A DNA stretch of 64,000 nucleotides, from assembly GCF_004919045.1 (NCBI RefSeq), contig NZ_SWDW01000016.1, positions 25,137 through 89,136 on the forward strand, written 5' to 3'. Shown piece by piece: positions 8,243 to 16,871 of this stretch; the first letter of the stretch is position 1; every line of letters starts with the position of its first letter. The translations under genes and the position numbers were made by a program. Source of the stretch: Sinomonas albida. GTDB taxonomy: Bacteria; Actinomycetota; Actinomycetes; Actinomycetales; Micrococcaceae. The notes beneath the pieces were generated by a model. It ran no database searches, had not been told where the DNA came from, and saw only the letters and a program-made list of their open reading frames with translations.

Positions 8243-8623
8243 CTAGCGCTGTCCTGGCCTGAGGGGTGTCGCGGCGCCCGGGCCGCGTGCGCCGCCGTCG
8301 CCCGCGCCGCCGTCGCCCGCGCCGCTGTGGGGTGCGCCGCCGTCGTCCGGCTCGCCGTCTGGCTCGTCGTCGGCGCCGTCCTCGGGCGGACGGGGCACGA
8401 GGCTGAGCCGCTGCCCCTCCACGGCCGGGAGGCCGCGCGCGGTCGCGAGGACGAGCGCGCGGTAGTCCGCGATGAGCCCGATGACTTCGGCGAGGCTCTC
8501 CCGCACCACGTACGTGGTGCCCTCCACCATCACGAGCGTCGTGTCAGGGTTCTCCTGAATGCGCTCGATGAGGTCCGGGTTGACCGCGAAGCGGGACCCA
8601 TTGAGGCGGGTGACAACGATCAT
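8243..8623 (-). CDS. flbD: FlbD-family flagellar protein with Gly/Asp-rich tail
   Basis: Small FlbD-family protein of Gram-positive flagellar operons, unrelated to the Caulobacter activator of the same name and of uncertain biochemical role. The first 60 residues, starting MIVVTRLNGSRFAVNPDLIE and including NPDTTLVMVEGTTYVVRESL, match the compact FlbD domain normally found alone (about 70 aa). Here a further 60 residues of Gly/Asp/Ala-rich low-complexity sequence follow. ATG at 8623 is the natural start; the frame is open upstream but crosses the promoter at 8673. Confidence 0.9.
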   Translation of the reverse strand: MIVVTRLNGSRFAVNPDLIERIQENPDTTLVMVEGTTYVVRESLAEVIGLIADYRALVLATARGLPAVEGQRLSLVPRPPEDGADDEPDGEPDDGGAPHSGAGDGGAGDGGARGPGAATPLRPGQR

Positions 8624-8672
8624 GGGGCCGTTTCTGGTCGTGCTGAGCCGGGGCGTCTTCTTTCCCTCACCT

Positions 8673-8699
8673 CTATCGGCGGGCGCGGCCCGGGCGTAA
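8673..8699 (-). promoter_or_regulatory. Flagellar sigma-type promoter of flbD-motA-motB
   Basis: On the minus strand TTAC (8699-8696), 15 bp, GCCGATAG (8680-8673). This is the same two-box signal and spacer as at fliM, flgB, fliC and flgN. The predicted leader to the flbD start is about 45 nt. Confidence 0.78.
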
Positions 8700-8798
8700 G
8701 GGCCCTGCCCGCACCCGGGTGCGCGATCTCCTCGGGCTGCCGTGACCCGCCGCGGCGTGACTGTTCCCACCCCGCGACAGCCCAATACAGTGGGGGCC

Positions 8799-11000
8799 AT
8801 GGTGGACGGAACCGAGCACGCCCGGCACGAAAACGTAGACCAACTCCTCTTCGAGCTTGCGGAACGGCACCGCGTCGCGACCTCGTTCTACGGGTGGGAC
8901 GGCGCCGAGCGGGCCGTCTCCCCCGCGACGCTGCGCAAGGTCCTCGCCGCGCTCGGCGTCCCGACCGACACCCCGGAGGCCGTCGAGGCGTCCCTCGCCG
9001 AGCACGATCTGGTCCCGTGGCGGCGCTTCCTGCCGCCCGTCGTCGTGCAGCGCGAGGGCTGGGACTACCACGTGCGGGTGCACGTGCCCCATGGCTCGGA
9101 CGTCCGGGTCTGGATCACGGCGGAGGACGGCAGCCACCACGAAGTGGCGCAGGAGGAGGACTGGGAGCAGCCGCGCGAGGTAGACGGCGTCTTGACCGGC
9201 CGCGCGACGTTCGCCCTCCCCCAGGACCTCCCGCTCGGCTGGCACACGCTGCACGCGCAGACCGAAGGCCGCACGGCCGAGTGCCCGCTTGTCGTGACGC
9301 CGGTGCGGCTCCACACAGAGCGGCTCGTGGACCGGCGGCGGTGGGGCGTCATGGCGCAGCTGTATTCGGTGCGCTCGTCGCGCTCCTGGGGCATCGGCGA
9401 CTTCGCCGACCTGGCAGACCTCGCCGCGGTCTCAGGGGCCGAGGGTGCCGACTTCGTGCTCGTGAACCCGCTCCACGCCGCCGAGCCGGCCCCGCCTGTG
9501 GAGGACTCTCCGTACCTTCCGACGTCGCGGCGCTTCTTCAACCCGCTCTACATCCGGGTCGAGGACATCGTCGAATTCGGCTACCTCGAGCCCGCGGCCC
9601 GCGCCGAGATCGAGGAGCTGGCCGAGGGCATGCACCCCGCCAACCACGCCGCCGACCTGCTGGACCGGAACACGAGCTTCGACGCGAAGCTCGGCGCGCT
9701 CGGGCTCGTGTTCGAGGTGCCGCGGAGCCCCGTGCGCGAGGCCCAATACCGGCGCTTCTGCGCTGAGCTGGGGCCGGGGCTCGACGACTTCGCCCTGTGG
9801 TGCGCGCTGCGGGAGGAGATGCCGGCGTCGTCGTCCGGGTGGGCTGAACTCGCCAGCCCCGGCGCGCCCGCCGTGGCCGCGCACCGAGCGCGGCTCGCGG
9901 AGCGGATCGAATTCTTCCGCTGGCTGCAGTGGATCTGCGACGACCAGCTCGAGACGGCGCAGCGCGCCGCCGCGCAGGCCGCGATGCGGCTCGGCATCGT
10001 GCACGATCTCGCGGTCGGCGTCGAGCCGCACGGCGCGGACTCGTGGATGCTGTCCGGGGTCTTGGCCCGCGGCGTCACGGTGGGCGCGCCGCCGGACGTC
10101 TTCAACCAGCAGGGCCAGAACTGGAGCCAGCCGCCGTGGCATCCGGGGCGGCTCGAGGCCTCGGGGTACGCGGCGTTCCGCGACATGCTCCGCACGATCC
10201 TGCGCCACGCGGGCGGGATCCGCGTCGACCATATTCTGGGCCTGTTCCGCCTGTGGTGGATCCCCGAGGGTGCCGGGCCCGACCAGGGCACCTACGTCTA
10301 CTACGACCACGAGGCGCTCATCGGGATCCTGGCGCTCGAGGCGCAGCGGGCGGGGGCGATCGTCATCGGGGAAGACCTCGGAGTTTTCGAGCCGTGGGTG
10401 CGCGACTACCTTTCCGAGCGCGGCATCTTCGGCACCTCGATCCTGTGGTTCGAGCACGACGACGGCGCTCCCCTTGCGCCCGAGCGGTACCGAACGCAGT
10501 GCCTCACGAGCGTCAACACGCACGATCTTCCGCCCACGGCCGGCTACCTCGCGGGCGAGCATGTGACGCTGCGGGAGTCGCTCGGGCTCCTGCGGCGGCC
10601 GGTCGACGAGGAGCGGGCGGCCGACGCCGCGGAGCAGGAGTCCGTGCTCGAGCGGGTCCGCGAGCGCGGCCTCCTCCCGCCGAGCGACGGGGCGATGGCC
10701 GGATCCGCGTCCGGACCGGGGCCGCACCCCGGCGCACGGTCGGCCGACGAGGTGCAGCGCATCGTCGAGGCGCTGTACGCGTTCACGGCGCTCACGCCGT
10801 CGTCCTTGCTCGGCGTCGCGCTCGTGGACGCGGTCGGCGAGACTCGCACGCAGAATCAGCCGGGGACGAGTCAGGAGTACCCGAACTGGCACATCCCGCT
10901 CGCGGGGCCGGACGGCAAGGCGGTCCTGCTCGACGGGCTCGCGGCCAACCCGCGCTTCGCGTCGCTCATGCGCACCATGCGGGAGTCGCTGCAAACCTAG
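8799..11000 (+). CDS. malQ: 4-alpha-glucanotransferase (amylomaltase, GH77)
   Basis: Cytosolic enzyme that transfers maltosyl/glucanosyl units in maltose and glycogen metabolism. The 733-aa product has the actinobacterial N-terminal extension before the GH77 barrel. Active-site segments are visible in order: RVDHILGLFRLWWIPEG (nucleophile Asp), IVIGEDLGVF (acid/base Glu) and SVNTHDLPPTAGY (third Asp). The ATG at 8799 is preferred; the in-frame GTG-containing upstream stretch to 8742 has no family-like sequence. It stands alone, divergent from flbD, and has nothing to do with motility, so it marks the left edge of the non-flagellar block. Confidence 0.95.
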   Translation: MVDGTEHARHENVDQLLFELAERHRVATSFYGWDGAERAVSPATLRKVLAALGVPTDTPEAVEASLAEHDLVPWRRFLPPVVVQREGWDYHVRVHVPHGSDVRVWITAEDGSHHEVAQEEDWEQPREVDGVLTGRATFALPQDLPLGWHTLHAQTEGRTAECPLVVTPVRLHTERLVDRRRWGVMAQLYSVRSSRSWGIGDFADLADLAAVSGAEGADFVLVNPLHAAEPAPPVEDSPYLPTSRRFFNPLYIRVEDIVEFGYLEPAARAEIEELAEGMHPANHAADLLDRNTSFDAKLGALGLVFEVPRSPVREAQYRRFCAELGPGLDDFALWCALREEMPASSSGWAELASPGAPAVAAHRARLAERIEFFRWLQWICDDQLETAQRAAAQAAMRLGIVHDLAVGVEPHGADSWMLSGVLARGVTVGAPPDVFNQQGQNWSQPPWHPGRLEASGYAAFRDMLRTILRHAGGIRVDHILGLFRLWWIPEGAGPDQGTYVYYDHEALIGILALEAQRAGAIVIGEDLGVFEPWVRDYLSERGIFGTSILWFEHDDGAPLAPERYRTQCLTSVNTHDLPPTAGYLAGEHVTLRESLGLLRRPVDEERAADAAEQESVLERVRERGLLPPSDGAMAGSASGPGPHPGARSADEVQRIVEALYAFTALTPSSLLGVALVDAVGETRTQNQPGTSQEYPNWHIPLAGPDGKAVLLDGLAANPRFASLMRTMRESLQT

Positions 11001-11012
11001 CCCCCCACCCCC

Positions 11013-11095
11013 GTCTCGGGTACAGAAACTGCCCACCTGAGACGTCTCGGGTACAGAAACTCCCCTCCTGAGACGTCTCGGGTACAGATACACCC
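11013..11095 (+). repeat. Array of three forward extragenic repeat units
   Basis: Three copies of GTCTCGGGTACAGAWAC-type units begin at 11013, 11044 and 11075, a 31-bp period. They lie just past the malQ stop and downstream of the convergent gene ending at 11204, so 3' of both neighbours. Confidence 0.9.
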
Positions 11096-11097
11096 CA

Positions 11098-11200
11098 GAA
11101 GTCACCTTCTCGCGAATGGCAGTCACCTTCTCGCCGACAAGTCTGCGACGAGGGCACGTGGTTGCGGCACAGTGACTCGGGTCTGCGGGAAGGTGACTTC
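11098..11200. repeat. Second short repeat: GAAGTCACCTTC direct and inverted copies
   Basis: GAAGTCACCTTC occurs at 11098-11109, a near copy at 11120-11130 (AGTCACCTTC), and the exact inverse GAAGGTGACTTC at 11189-11200. The outer pair could form a 12-bp stem at the 3' end of the convergent gene. Confidence 0.6.
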
Positions 11201-11203
11201 GCG

Positions 11204-11779
11204 CTAGGGCGCCGTGCCGTCGAGCCCCGACTCGAGGCACGCACGAACGAGGTCGCCTGCCGCCGCGGGGTCACTCACTGCCCCGACTGACGCGAGCACA
11301 AATCCCGGCGACAGCACGCGCCACCAGACCCCTCGCACCAGAAGCACCTCGGCGGTACCACGAAGGCTTCCGGTGGGTACACCCCGAGCGCTCGCCACGT
11401 CTTTCACTGCATCGCGGATGACGGCCCACGCGATGAGCTGCGGGTTCTCGCGAATCACGTTCCGCCGGACTGGCTGGAACCAGAGGTGGGCCTCGTCGTA
11501 GAGCGCACGGATCCGAGCATCGTCCGCGCGGACGGTCGGGACCACGGGCGGGTGGTCAGCCATTCCGTGCCATGCCTCGAGCCACTCGCGCGAGACGGCG
11601 GCGCGCTCGGCGGCGTCGAGGAGCTCCGACTGGTCGGGCACGTCGCCCATGAGACCAGGCGGGACTCCACTGCCAGAATGCTCCAATCGAAGTGAGTCCC
11701 GGACATAGAGCGCGGCGTGCGTGCTCTGCCCGATGTCGGCTCGGAATTCCCACGACCTGGTTCCAGCGAGACGCATGTT
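11204..11779 (-). CDS. Hypothetical protein
   Basis: A 191-aa soluble protein that I do not recognise. The ATG at 11779 is chosen because GAGGGGGG lies 3-4 bp upstream; the frame is open further but runs into repeat DNA. The sequence has an acidic middle with ADDARIRALYDEAHLWFQ and a hydrophobic, Trp-containing stretch VLLVRGVWWRVLSPGFVLAS near residue 150, which is too broken for a confident transmembrane call. Flanked on both sides by extragenic repeat arrays, it looks like an isolated gene cassette. Confidence 0.65.
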   Translation of the reverse strand, partial: NMRLAGTRSWEFRADIGQSTHAALYVRDSLRLEHSGSGVPPGLMGDVPDQSELLDAAERAAVSREWLEAWHGMADHPPVVPTVRADDARIRALYDEAHLWFQPVRRNVIRENPQLIAWAVIRDAVKDVASARGVPTGSLRGTAEVLLVRGVWWRVLSPGFVLASVGAVSDPAAAGDLVRACLESGLDGTAP

Positions 11780-11857
11780 CCCCCCCTCGGACCAGCCAGT
11801 ATGCCGAAAGGGCGACGGCCAGGACAAGACTCCTTGCGCCCGAAGCTCCCTCGCCTC

Positions 11858-11951
11858 GTTTCGGGTACAGAAACTCCCCACCCTCAGACGTCTCGGGTAC
11901 AGATCATCTGTACCCGAGACGCCTAGAAGAGCGAGTTGGTGTACCCGAGAC
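11858..11951. repeat. Extragenic repeat cluster with a 31-bp palindrome
   Basis: A degenerate forward unit (GTTTCGGG...) starts at 11858 and a perfect forward unit at 11890. The latter runs into its own inverse: 15-bp arms 11890-11904 and 11906-11920 around a single central C. An inverted-subfamily unit, GAGTTGGTGTACCCGAGAC, follows at 11933-11951. The cluster lies 50 bp past the stop of the minus-strand gene ending at 12002. Confidence 0.9.
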
Positions 11952-12001
11952 ACTGATGAGCGGACGGGTCTGCGTGACGACCCTTACCCACGTGGCGACC
12001 C

Positions 12002-12307
12002 CTACCCAGCTGTGAAGTCGTACTCCTGGAACGCGGCCACCTCGGTCTTCCAGCGGGACTCGACGAACGCCACGTGCGCGGGATGCGCGTTGTAGGCGTC
12101 GTAGCCGGACTGATCGGCGAAGACCATCGAGAACTGCCAGTCGAGGTCGGCCTTCGCACTGATCTGCCGGTTCACCTCGAACTCGGCCACGCCATCGATG
12201 GCCGCCAGCGTCTCCGCAGCCGAGCGGAGAAACTCCGACTCCGCGGCCGAGCCGGGCTCGTGGACAAGCCGGAAGACGACCGTGTGGCGGATAGGGACCG
12301 CGGTCAC
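12002..12307 (-). CDS. Dabb (stress-responsive A/B barrel) domain protein
   Basis: A 101-aa dimeric alpha-beta-barrel protein of the Dabb family. Family cues are the opening IRHTVVFRLVHEPGS, the middle FEVNRQISAKADLDWQFSMV and the histidine/tyrosine helix YDAYNAHPAHVAFVESRW. GTG at 12307 is chosen because GAGAGGAG lies 5-6 bp upstream; a TTG at 12322 is possible but overlaps that site. Dabb proteins often accompany sugar or aromatic catabolic genes. Here it sits downstream of the isomerase at 12404 on the same strand and may be the last gene of the catabolic unit. Confidence 0.85.
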   Translation of the reverse strand: MTAVPIRHTVVFRLVHEPGSAAESEFLRSAAETLAAIDGVAEFEVNRQISAKADLDWQFSMVFADQSGYDAYNAHPAHVAFVESRWKTEVAAFQEYDFTAG

Positions 12308-12403
12308 TGCAGCTCCTCTCAAAGTCGGGACGCTTTCATGAGCGGACGACGGCGGAGCGCGGCTCCCAGCGTGAGCCGCCGCGCGCCGTCGTCCGTGTTG
12401 TGG

Positions 12404-13408
12404 TCAGCCCTGGTTGCTGAAGGCTGCGTCGAAGGACTGGGTGCTGGGGGCGAAGTCGAACTTCTTGAGCGCGGCGAGGGCCTCGGGCGCGCCCTGGAGC
12501 CGGTCCATGCCGGCGTCCTCCCACTCGACCGAGATCGGCCCGTCGTAGCCGATCGCGGTCAGGGCCCGGAAGCAGTCCTCCCACGGCACGTCCCCGCGGC
12601 CGGCGGAGACGAAGTCCCAGCCGCGGTGCGGATCGCCCCAGGGAAGGTGCGAGGAGAGGATCCCGGCGCGGCCGTTGCCCATCCGCATCCGGGTGTCCTT
12701 GCAGTCCACGTGGTAGATCCGGTCCGCGAAATCGGTGATGAACGCGACCGGGTCCAGGCCCTGCCACATCATGTGGGACGGGTCCCAGTTCAGGCCGAAC
12801 GCCGGCCGGTTCCCTACGGCGTCGAGGGCGCGCTGGGTGGACCAGTAGTCGTAGGCGATCTCGCTCGGGTGGACCTCGTGGGCGAAGCGGACCCCGCACT
12901 CGTCGAAGACGTCCAGGATCGGGTTCCACCGGTCGGCGAAGTCCTGATACCCGGCCTCGATCACCTCGGCCGGGACGGGCGGGAACATGGCCACGTACTG
13001 CCAGATGCTCGATCCGGTGAACCCGACGACGGTCTTCACGCCCAGGGCCTTGGCGAGGCGCGCCGTGTTCTTCAGCTCCTCCGCAGCGCGCTGGCGCACG
13101 CCCTCGGGCTCGCCGTCGCCCCACACCCGCGAGCCGACGATCGCCTGGTGGCGGAAGTCGATCGGGTCATCGCACACGGCCTGGCCCTTGAGGTGGTTCG
13201 AGATCGCGAACAGCTTCAGGCCGTGGCGCTCCAGGATCCCGAGGCGCTCGGCGATGTACGACTCGTCGTCCCACCGCCACGCGTCCAGATGCTCGCCCGA
13301 GACGGCGATCTCGAGCCCGTCGTAGCCCCACTCCGAGGCATGCCGGGCGACCTCCTCGAGGGTCAGGTCGGCCCACTGGCCGGTGAACAGGGTGAACGGG
13401 CGGGGCAT
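12404..13408 (-). CDS. Sugar phosphate isomerase/epimerase (xylose isomerase-like TIM barrel)
   Basis: A 334-aa member of the AP-endonuclease-2 / xylose isomerase-like TIM barrel superfamily, most of which isomerise or epimerise sugars or inositol derivatives using a divalent metal. Metal-site style segments are visible: [38 protein letters not shown] and the C-terminal [11 protein letters not shown]. The substrate cannot be read from sequence. Between it and the dehydrogenase at 13644 lies a repeat array, so it may not share that transcript although orientation is the same. Confidence 0.88.
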   Translation of the reverse strand: MPRPFTLFTGQWADLTLEEVARHASEWGYDGLEIAVSGEHLDAWRWDDESYIAERLGILERHGLKLFAISNHLKGQAVCDDPIDFRHQAIVGSRVWGDGEPEGVRQRAAEELKNTARLAKALGVKTVVGFTGSSIWQYVAMFPPVPAEVIEAGYQDFADRWNPILDVFDECGVRFAHEVHPSEIAYDYWSTQRALDAVGNRPAFGLNWDPSHMMWQGLDPVAFITDFADRIYHVDCKDTRMRMGNGRAGILSSHLPWGDPHRGWDFVSAGRGDVPWEDCFRALTAIGYDGPISVEWEDAGMDRLQGAPEALAALKKFDFAPSTQSFDAAFSNQG

Positions 13409-13431
13409 GGGATTCCTCTCCTTGTGTGTAT

Positions 13432-13471
13432 CTGCCGAGTGTGTATCTGCCGAGTGTGTTTCTGCACCCGA
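13432..13471 (+). repeat. Short direct repeat GTGTATCTGCCGA
   Basis: Two exact copies of GTGTATCTGCCGA and one degenerate copy ending CTGCACCCGAG, a 15-bp period. The third copy resembles the TCTGTACCCGAG arm of the extragenic repeat family that follows, so this may be decayed array sequence. Confidence 0.5.
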
Positions 13472-13486
13472 GGCTGTGGCTTCTCC

Positions 13487-13641
13487 GTCTCGGGTACAGA
13501 TGATCTGTACCCGAGACGGTCAGAGGCGCGAGTTGGCGTACCCGAGACGGTCAGAGGCGCGAGTTGGCGTACCCGAGACCGTCAGAGGCGCGAGTTGGCG
13601 TACCCGAGACGGTCAGAGGCGCGAGTTGGCGTACCCGAGAC
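13487..13641. repeat. Extragenic repeat array: palindrome plus four inverted units
   Basis: A 31-bp palindrome (13487-13517: forward unit GTCTCGGGTACAGAT, then its inverse) is followed by four copies of AGTTGGCGTACCCGAGAC ending at 13548, 13579, 13610 and 13641, exactly 31 bp apart. The spacer between copies is nearly invariant. The array ends 2 bp before the stop codon of the minus-strand gene at 13644. Confidence 0.93.
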
Positions 13642-13643
13642 GG

Positions 13644-14792
13644 TTAGAGGTGGACCGTGGCGGACTTGGCGGCGGCGGATTCTTCGATCGCGGCGAGCAC
13701 GCGCTGGACCTGAAGCCCCTCCTCGAACGACGGCGACGGCGCGGCACCGTCGCGGATCGCGAGCAGGAAGTCGCGGATCTGGTGCGTGAACGTGTGCTCC
13801 CATCCGATCACATGGCCCTGCGGCCACCACGCCTCCAGATACGGGTGCTCGGGCTCTGTCACGACGATCCGCCGGAACCCCTGCTCCGCCGCCGGCCCAG
13901 TGCCGTCGAGGAACTCGAGCTCGTTGAGCCGCTCGAGGTCGAACGAGAGCGCCCCCGCGGACCCGTACACCTCGATCCGCAGCGAGTTCTTCCGGCCGAG
14001 CGCGACCCGGGAGGCCTCTATAGAGGCCACGGCACCGCCGGCGAGGACCAGCGTGGCCCACGCGGCGTCGTCGACCGTGACGTCCTCGACCCCCGACGGG
14101 CCGGGCCGGCGCCCCACGAACGTGTGCAGCCGCCCCGACGCCTCGGTGACCGTGTCGCCGAGGAGGAACTGGACCTGGTCGATCGCGTGCGAGGCGATGT
14201 CGCCCAGCGCCCCGGACCCGGCGGTCTCCTTGTGCAGCCGCCACGTCATGGGCGATTCGGAGTCGGCGAGCCAGTCCTGCAGGTACGACGCGCGGACCTC
14301 CCGGACCACGCCCAGCCGCCCGTCCGCGATGAGCTGGCACGCATACGCGAGGGCCGGCACCCGGCGGTAGTTGAACCCGACCATCGACTGGACCCCGCGA
14401 CCGCGCGCGGCGGCCGCCGCGGCGACCATCCGCTCCGACTCCGCGAGCGAGTTCGCGAGCGGCTTCTCCACGAGCACGTGCTTGCCCGCCTCGAGGGCCG
14501 CGATCGCGATCTCGGCGTGCAGCCACCCCGGGGCACAGATGTCCACGATGTCGATGTCGTCCCGCGCGATCACCTCGCGCCAGTCCGTCGCTGACTCGGC
14601 CCACCCGTACCGGGCCGCCACCCCAGCGACCTGCTCGGCGTCCCGGCCCACGAGCACGCGCTGTTCAACCGCCGGCACGTCGAAGTAAGCGGCCACGTTC
14701 CGCCACGCCTGCGAATGCGCCTTGCCCATGAAGGCATACCCGATTCCGGCGACCCCGAGCGGGCCGCCGGGAGCGCCTGCCGAACCGCTCAT
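13644..14792 (-). CDS. Gfo/Idh/MocA family oxidoreductase
   Basis: NAD(P)-dependent sugar or inositol dehydrogenase family protein, 382 aa. The N-terminal Rossmann fold opens with GVAGIGYAFMGKAHSQAWRN. The family lysine motif is VLVEKPLANS (EKP), and the C-terminal substrate domain includes GDIASHAIDQVQFLLG with the catalytic-type His. ATGA overlap (14789-14792) joins it to the dehydrogenase upstream, so both are translated from one mRNA. The two proteins are not close copies and probably act on consecutive or different intermediates. Confidence 0.9.
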   Translation of the reverse strand: MSGSAGAPGGPLGVAGIGYAFMGKAHSQAWRNVAAYFDVPAVEQRVLVGRDAEQVAGVAARYGWAESATDWREVIARDDIDIVDICAPGWLHAEIAIAALEAGKHVLVEKPLANSLAESERMVAAAAAARGRGVQSMVGFNYRRVPALAYACQLIADGRLGVVREVRASYLQDWLADSESPMTWRLHKETAGSGALGDIASHAIDQVQFLLGDTVTEASGRLHTFVGRRPGPSGVEDVTVDDAAWATLVLAGGAVASIEASRVALGRKNSLRIEVYGSAGALSFDLERLNELEFLDGTGPAAEQGFRRIVVTEPEHPYLEAWWPQGHVIGWEHTFTHQIRDFLLAIRDGAAPSPSFEEGLQVQRVLAAIEESAAAKSATVHL

Positions 14793-15907
14793 GTGAGGAC
14801 CCCGTCGAGTGTCGCTTCCTCGGGCGCCCAGTCTTCGGGGAGCGGAGCGGACGACGGCGCCGAGCTGGCGACGTCGGTGAACGCACCCGAGTCGATGGAC
14901 TCGGAGATCGACACCATGGTGTCGAGCACGTGGTAGGCGAGCTGACCCGTGGCGCGGTGGAGTTCGCCGGCACGGATCGAGCGGGCCATGTCCAGCACGC
15001 CCATGCCCCGCCCGTTCGCCGGGCCGGTCGTCGGAACCTTGGTCCACTCGTGCTCGCCGGCCTTGCAGATCTCGAGATCGCCGTCGAAGTAGTTCGGGTC
15101 GGGGAGGGAGAGCGTGGCCTCGGACCCGGTGATCTCGACGAAGCCCACGCGAGAGCGCGGGGACTCGAAGCTGAAGACGCTGTGCGAGGAGGCACCAGAC
15201 TCGAACTCCGCCAAGGCGCTCACATGCGTGGGCACCTCGACCTCGAACTCCTCGCCGGCCTTCGGCCCCGACCCGATCACGCGAGTCGCCTTGGCCTTCG
15301 AGCCGAGCGCCGCGACCCGACGGATGCTGCCGAAGGTCTGCACGAGGGCCGTGAGGTAGTACGGACCCATGTCGAACAGCGGGCCGGCGCCGCGCTGGAA
15401 CAGGAACGCGGGGTTCGGGTGCCACGACTCGGGGCCCGGGTTCTGGAACACCGTCTGGGCCGTGAGCGGCACGCCGATGTCGCCGCGCTCGATCACCCGT
15501 CGCGCCGTCTGCAGGCCCGCTCCCAGGAAGGTGTCCGGGGCGCACCCAAGCCGCAGGCCGGCGTCGTCCGCTTCTTTGAGCAGCCCGAGCCCGCTCTCGC
15601 GGTCGAGCGAAAAGGGCTTCTCGCTCCACACGTGCTTGCCCGCGCGCACCGCGGCGGTGGCGACCTCGACATGTGCCGCGGGGATGGTCAGGTTCACCAC
15701 GATGTCGACGTCCGGGTGATTGAGCGCGAGCTCCGGGGCGCCGTGCTCGGCGATCCCGTACTCTTCGGCGCGGGCCTTGGCAGCCGCCGGGAACAGATCC
15801 GCGATCACGTGGACCTTGACGTCCGGGAACTTCGTGAGGTTGTCGAGGTACTGCTTGCTGATGACGCCCGCGCCGATGATGGCGACGCCCACCGGTCCGC
15901 GGCTCAC
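14789..15907 (-). CDS. Gfo/Idh/MocA family oxidoreductase
   Basis: Second dehydrogenase of the pair, 372 aa. Rossmann glycine motif in VAIIGAGVISKQYLDNL, EKP motif in HVWSEKPFSLD, and a substrate-domain segment GPLFDMGPYYLTALVQTFG with the conserved Asp-Met-Gly-Pro-Tyr seen in one subgroup of the family. The ATG at 15907 overlaps the stop of the isomerase gene by 4 bp. The specific sugar is not readable. It belongs to the operon 16665 to 13644 (isomerase, dehydrogenase, dehydrogenase). Confidence 0.9.
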   Translation of the reverse strand: MSRGPVGVAIIGAGVISKQYLDNLTKFPDVKVHVIADLFPAAAKARAEEYGIAEHGAPELALNHPDVDIVVNLTIPAAHVEVATAAVRAGKHVWSEKPFSLDRESGLGLLKEADDAGLRLGCAPDTFLGAGLQTARRVIERGDIGVPLTAQTVFQNPGPESWHPNPAFLFQRGAGPLFDMGPYYLTALVQTFGSIRRVAALGSKAKATRVIGSGPKAGEEFEVEVPTHVSALAEFESGASSHSVFSFESPRSRVGFVEITGSEATLSLPDPNYFDGDLEICKAGEHEWTKVPTTGPANGRGMGVLDMARSIRAGELHRATGQLAYHVLDTMVSISESIDSGAFTDVASSAPSSAPLPEDWAPEEATLDGVLT

Positions 15908-16665
15908 GCGGAAGCCCCAGAGTTCGCCGCGGCGGGAGCGCCAGCTTCAAGGTAGCGCAGCGACTCCGCGACGCCCTCGAAGATGTCACCGGCGTACTCG
16001 TCGAACTCCACGACCCCGACCTCGAGGTGCTTCGCGGCACCGATCACGCCCCACACGTCGACCTCGCCCTGGCCCGCGGGGACCTGGGCGAAGCGGTCCC
16101 CGTTCAGGGGACCGTCCTTGATGTGGATGGCCACAACCCGCTCGCCGAGCCGCTCGAGCAGCGCGACGGGATCCACGCCCCCCTGGGCGGCCCAGTAGGT
16201 GTCGACTTCGAGGATCAGCTCGGGGTCGAGGAGCGACGCGAAGTACTCGAGCGCCGTGGTGCCCTCGACCTTCGACTCGAGCTCCCAGTTGTGGTTGTGG
16301 TAGCCCACGCGGATGCCGTACTCGGCCCCCTTCTTCGCGGCCGCGTTGAGGCGGGCGGCCGTGTCTCGGATCGTCTCGGCGTCCTGCCAGTGCTCGGCCG
16401 GGAGGTACGGATCGATCACCGTGCCGATGCCCAGGCGCTTCGCGGCGGCGAAGATCTCGTCCTGGTCCGAGGACAGCAGCGGCGCGTGTCCGGTCGGGGC
16501 GGTGAGGCCGTTCTCGGCAAACGCCGCCGCGAACTCCACGGCACGCTCGGCGAACTTGTAGGGCTCGACCTGGGTGAAGCCGATCTCGGCGAGCCGCCGG
16601 ACCGCGCCCGGCAGGTCGGCCTCGATGGCTTCCCGGACGGTGTAGAGCTGGACGGAATAGGCCAT
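15904..16665 (-). CDS. Sugar phosphate isomerase/epimerase (xylose isomerase-like TIM barrel)
   Basis: A 253-aa TIM barrel of the xylose isomerase-like superfamily. Landmarks are the N-terminal MAYSVQLYTVREAIEADL, the metal-ligand segments VGYHNHNWELES, LILEVDTYWAAQGG, VAIHIKDGPLNGD, and GVVEFDEYAGD near the C-terminus. First gene of the catabolic operon, with its ATG at 16665 preceded by GAGAGGA. It faces the ROK regulator across a 206-bp intergenic region, the usual arrangement for local control of a sugar operon. Confidence 0.9.
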   Translation of the reverse strand: MAYSVQLYTVREAIEADLPGAVRRLAEIGFTQVEPYKFAERAVEFAAAFAENGLTAPTGHAPLLSSDQDEIFAAAKRLGIGTVIDPYLPAEHWQDAETIRDTAARLNAAAKKGAEYGIRVGYHNHNWELESKVEGTTALEYFASLLDPELILEVDTYWAAQGGVDPVALLERLGERVVAIHIKDGPLNGDRFAQVPAGQGEVDVWGVIGAAKHLEVGVVEFDEYAGDIFEGVAESLRYLEAGAPAAANSGASA

Positions 16666-16786
16666 GGGAACCAGTGTCCTCTCGGTAGATATCGGGTCGG
16701 TAGCGAGCCTCAAGCTAGGCAGTCGGCTAGGGTGAATGGCCTCAACGCCTGTGAGCTGCTTCACTTGGCAGCGTAGAAGGACTTTT

Positions 16787-16831
16787 GACGGCACGCAAGC
16801 AAAAGTTGAAAAGTGCCCGTCGTGCTTTTGG
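16787..16831. promoter_or_regulatory. Candidate operator region between the sugar operon and the ROK regulator
   Basis: Imperfect dyads lie in the divergent intergenic region: GACGGCAC (16787) with GTGCCCGTC (16813-16821), and GCAAAAG (16799) with CTTTTGG (16825). A ROK repressor would be expected to bind here, but the arms are short and mismatched. A possible -35/-10 pair, TTGCGG (16841) and TATGCT (16864), lies just ahead of the regulator start. Confidence 0.35.
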
Positions 16832-16871
16832 TTTGTGGAATTGCGGAAGCCCCTGTGCGACACTATGCTGC

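Noticed and set aside
16785..16871. N-terminal extension of the ROK regulator from TTG 16785
   Set aside because: It has a ribosome binding site, but the added 29 residues are Cys/Arg-rich and unlike the family; kept only as an alternative start.
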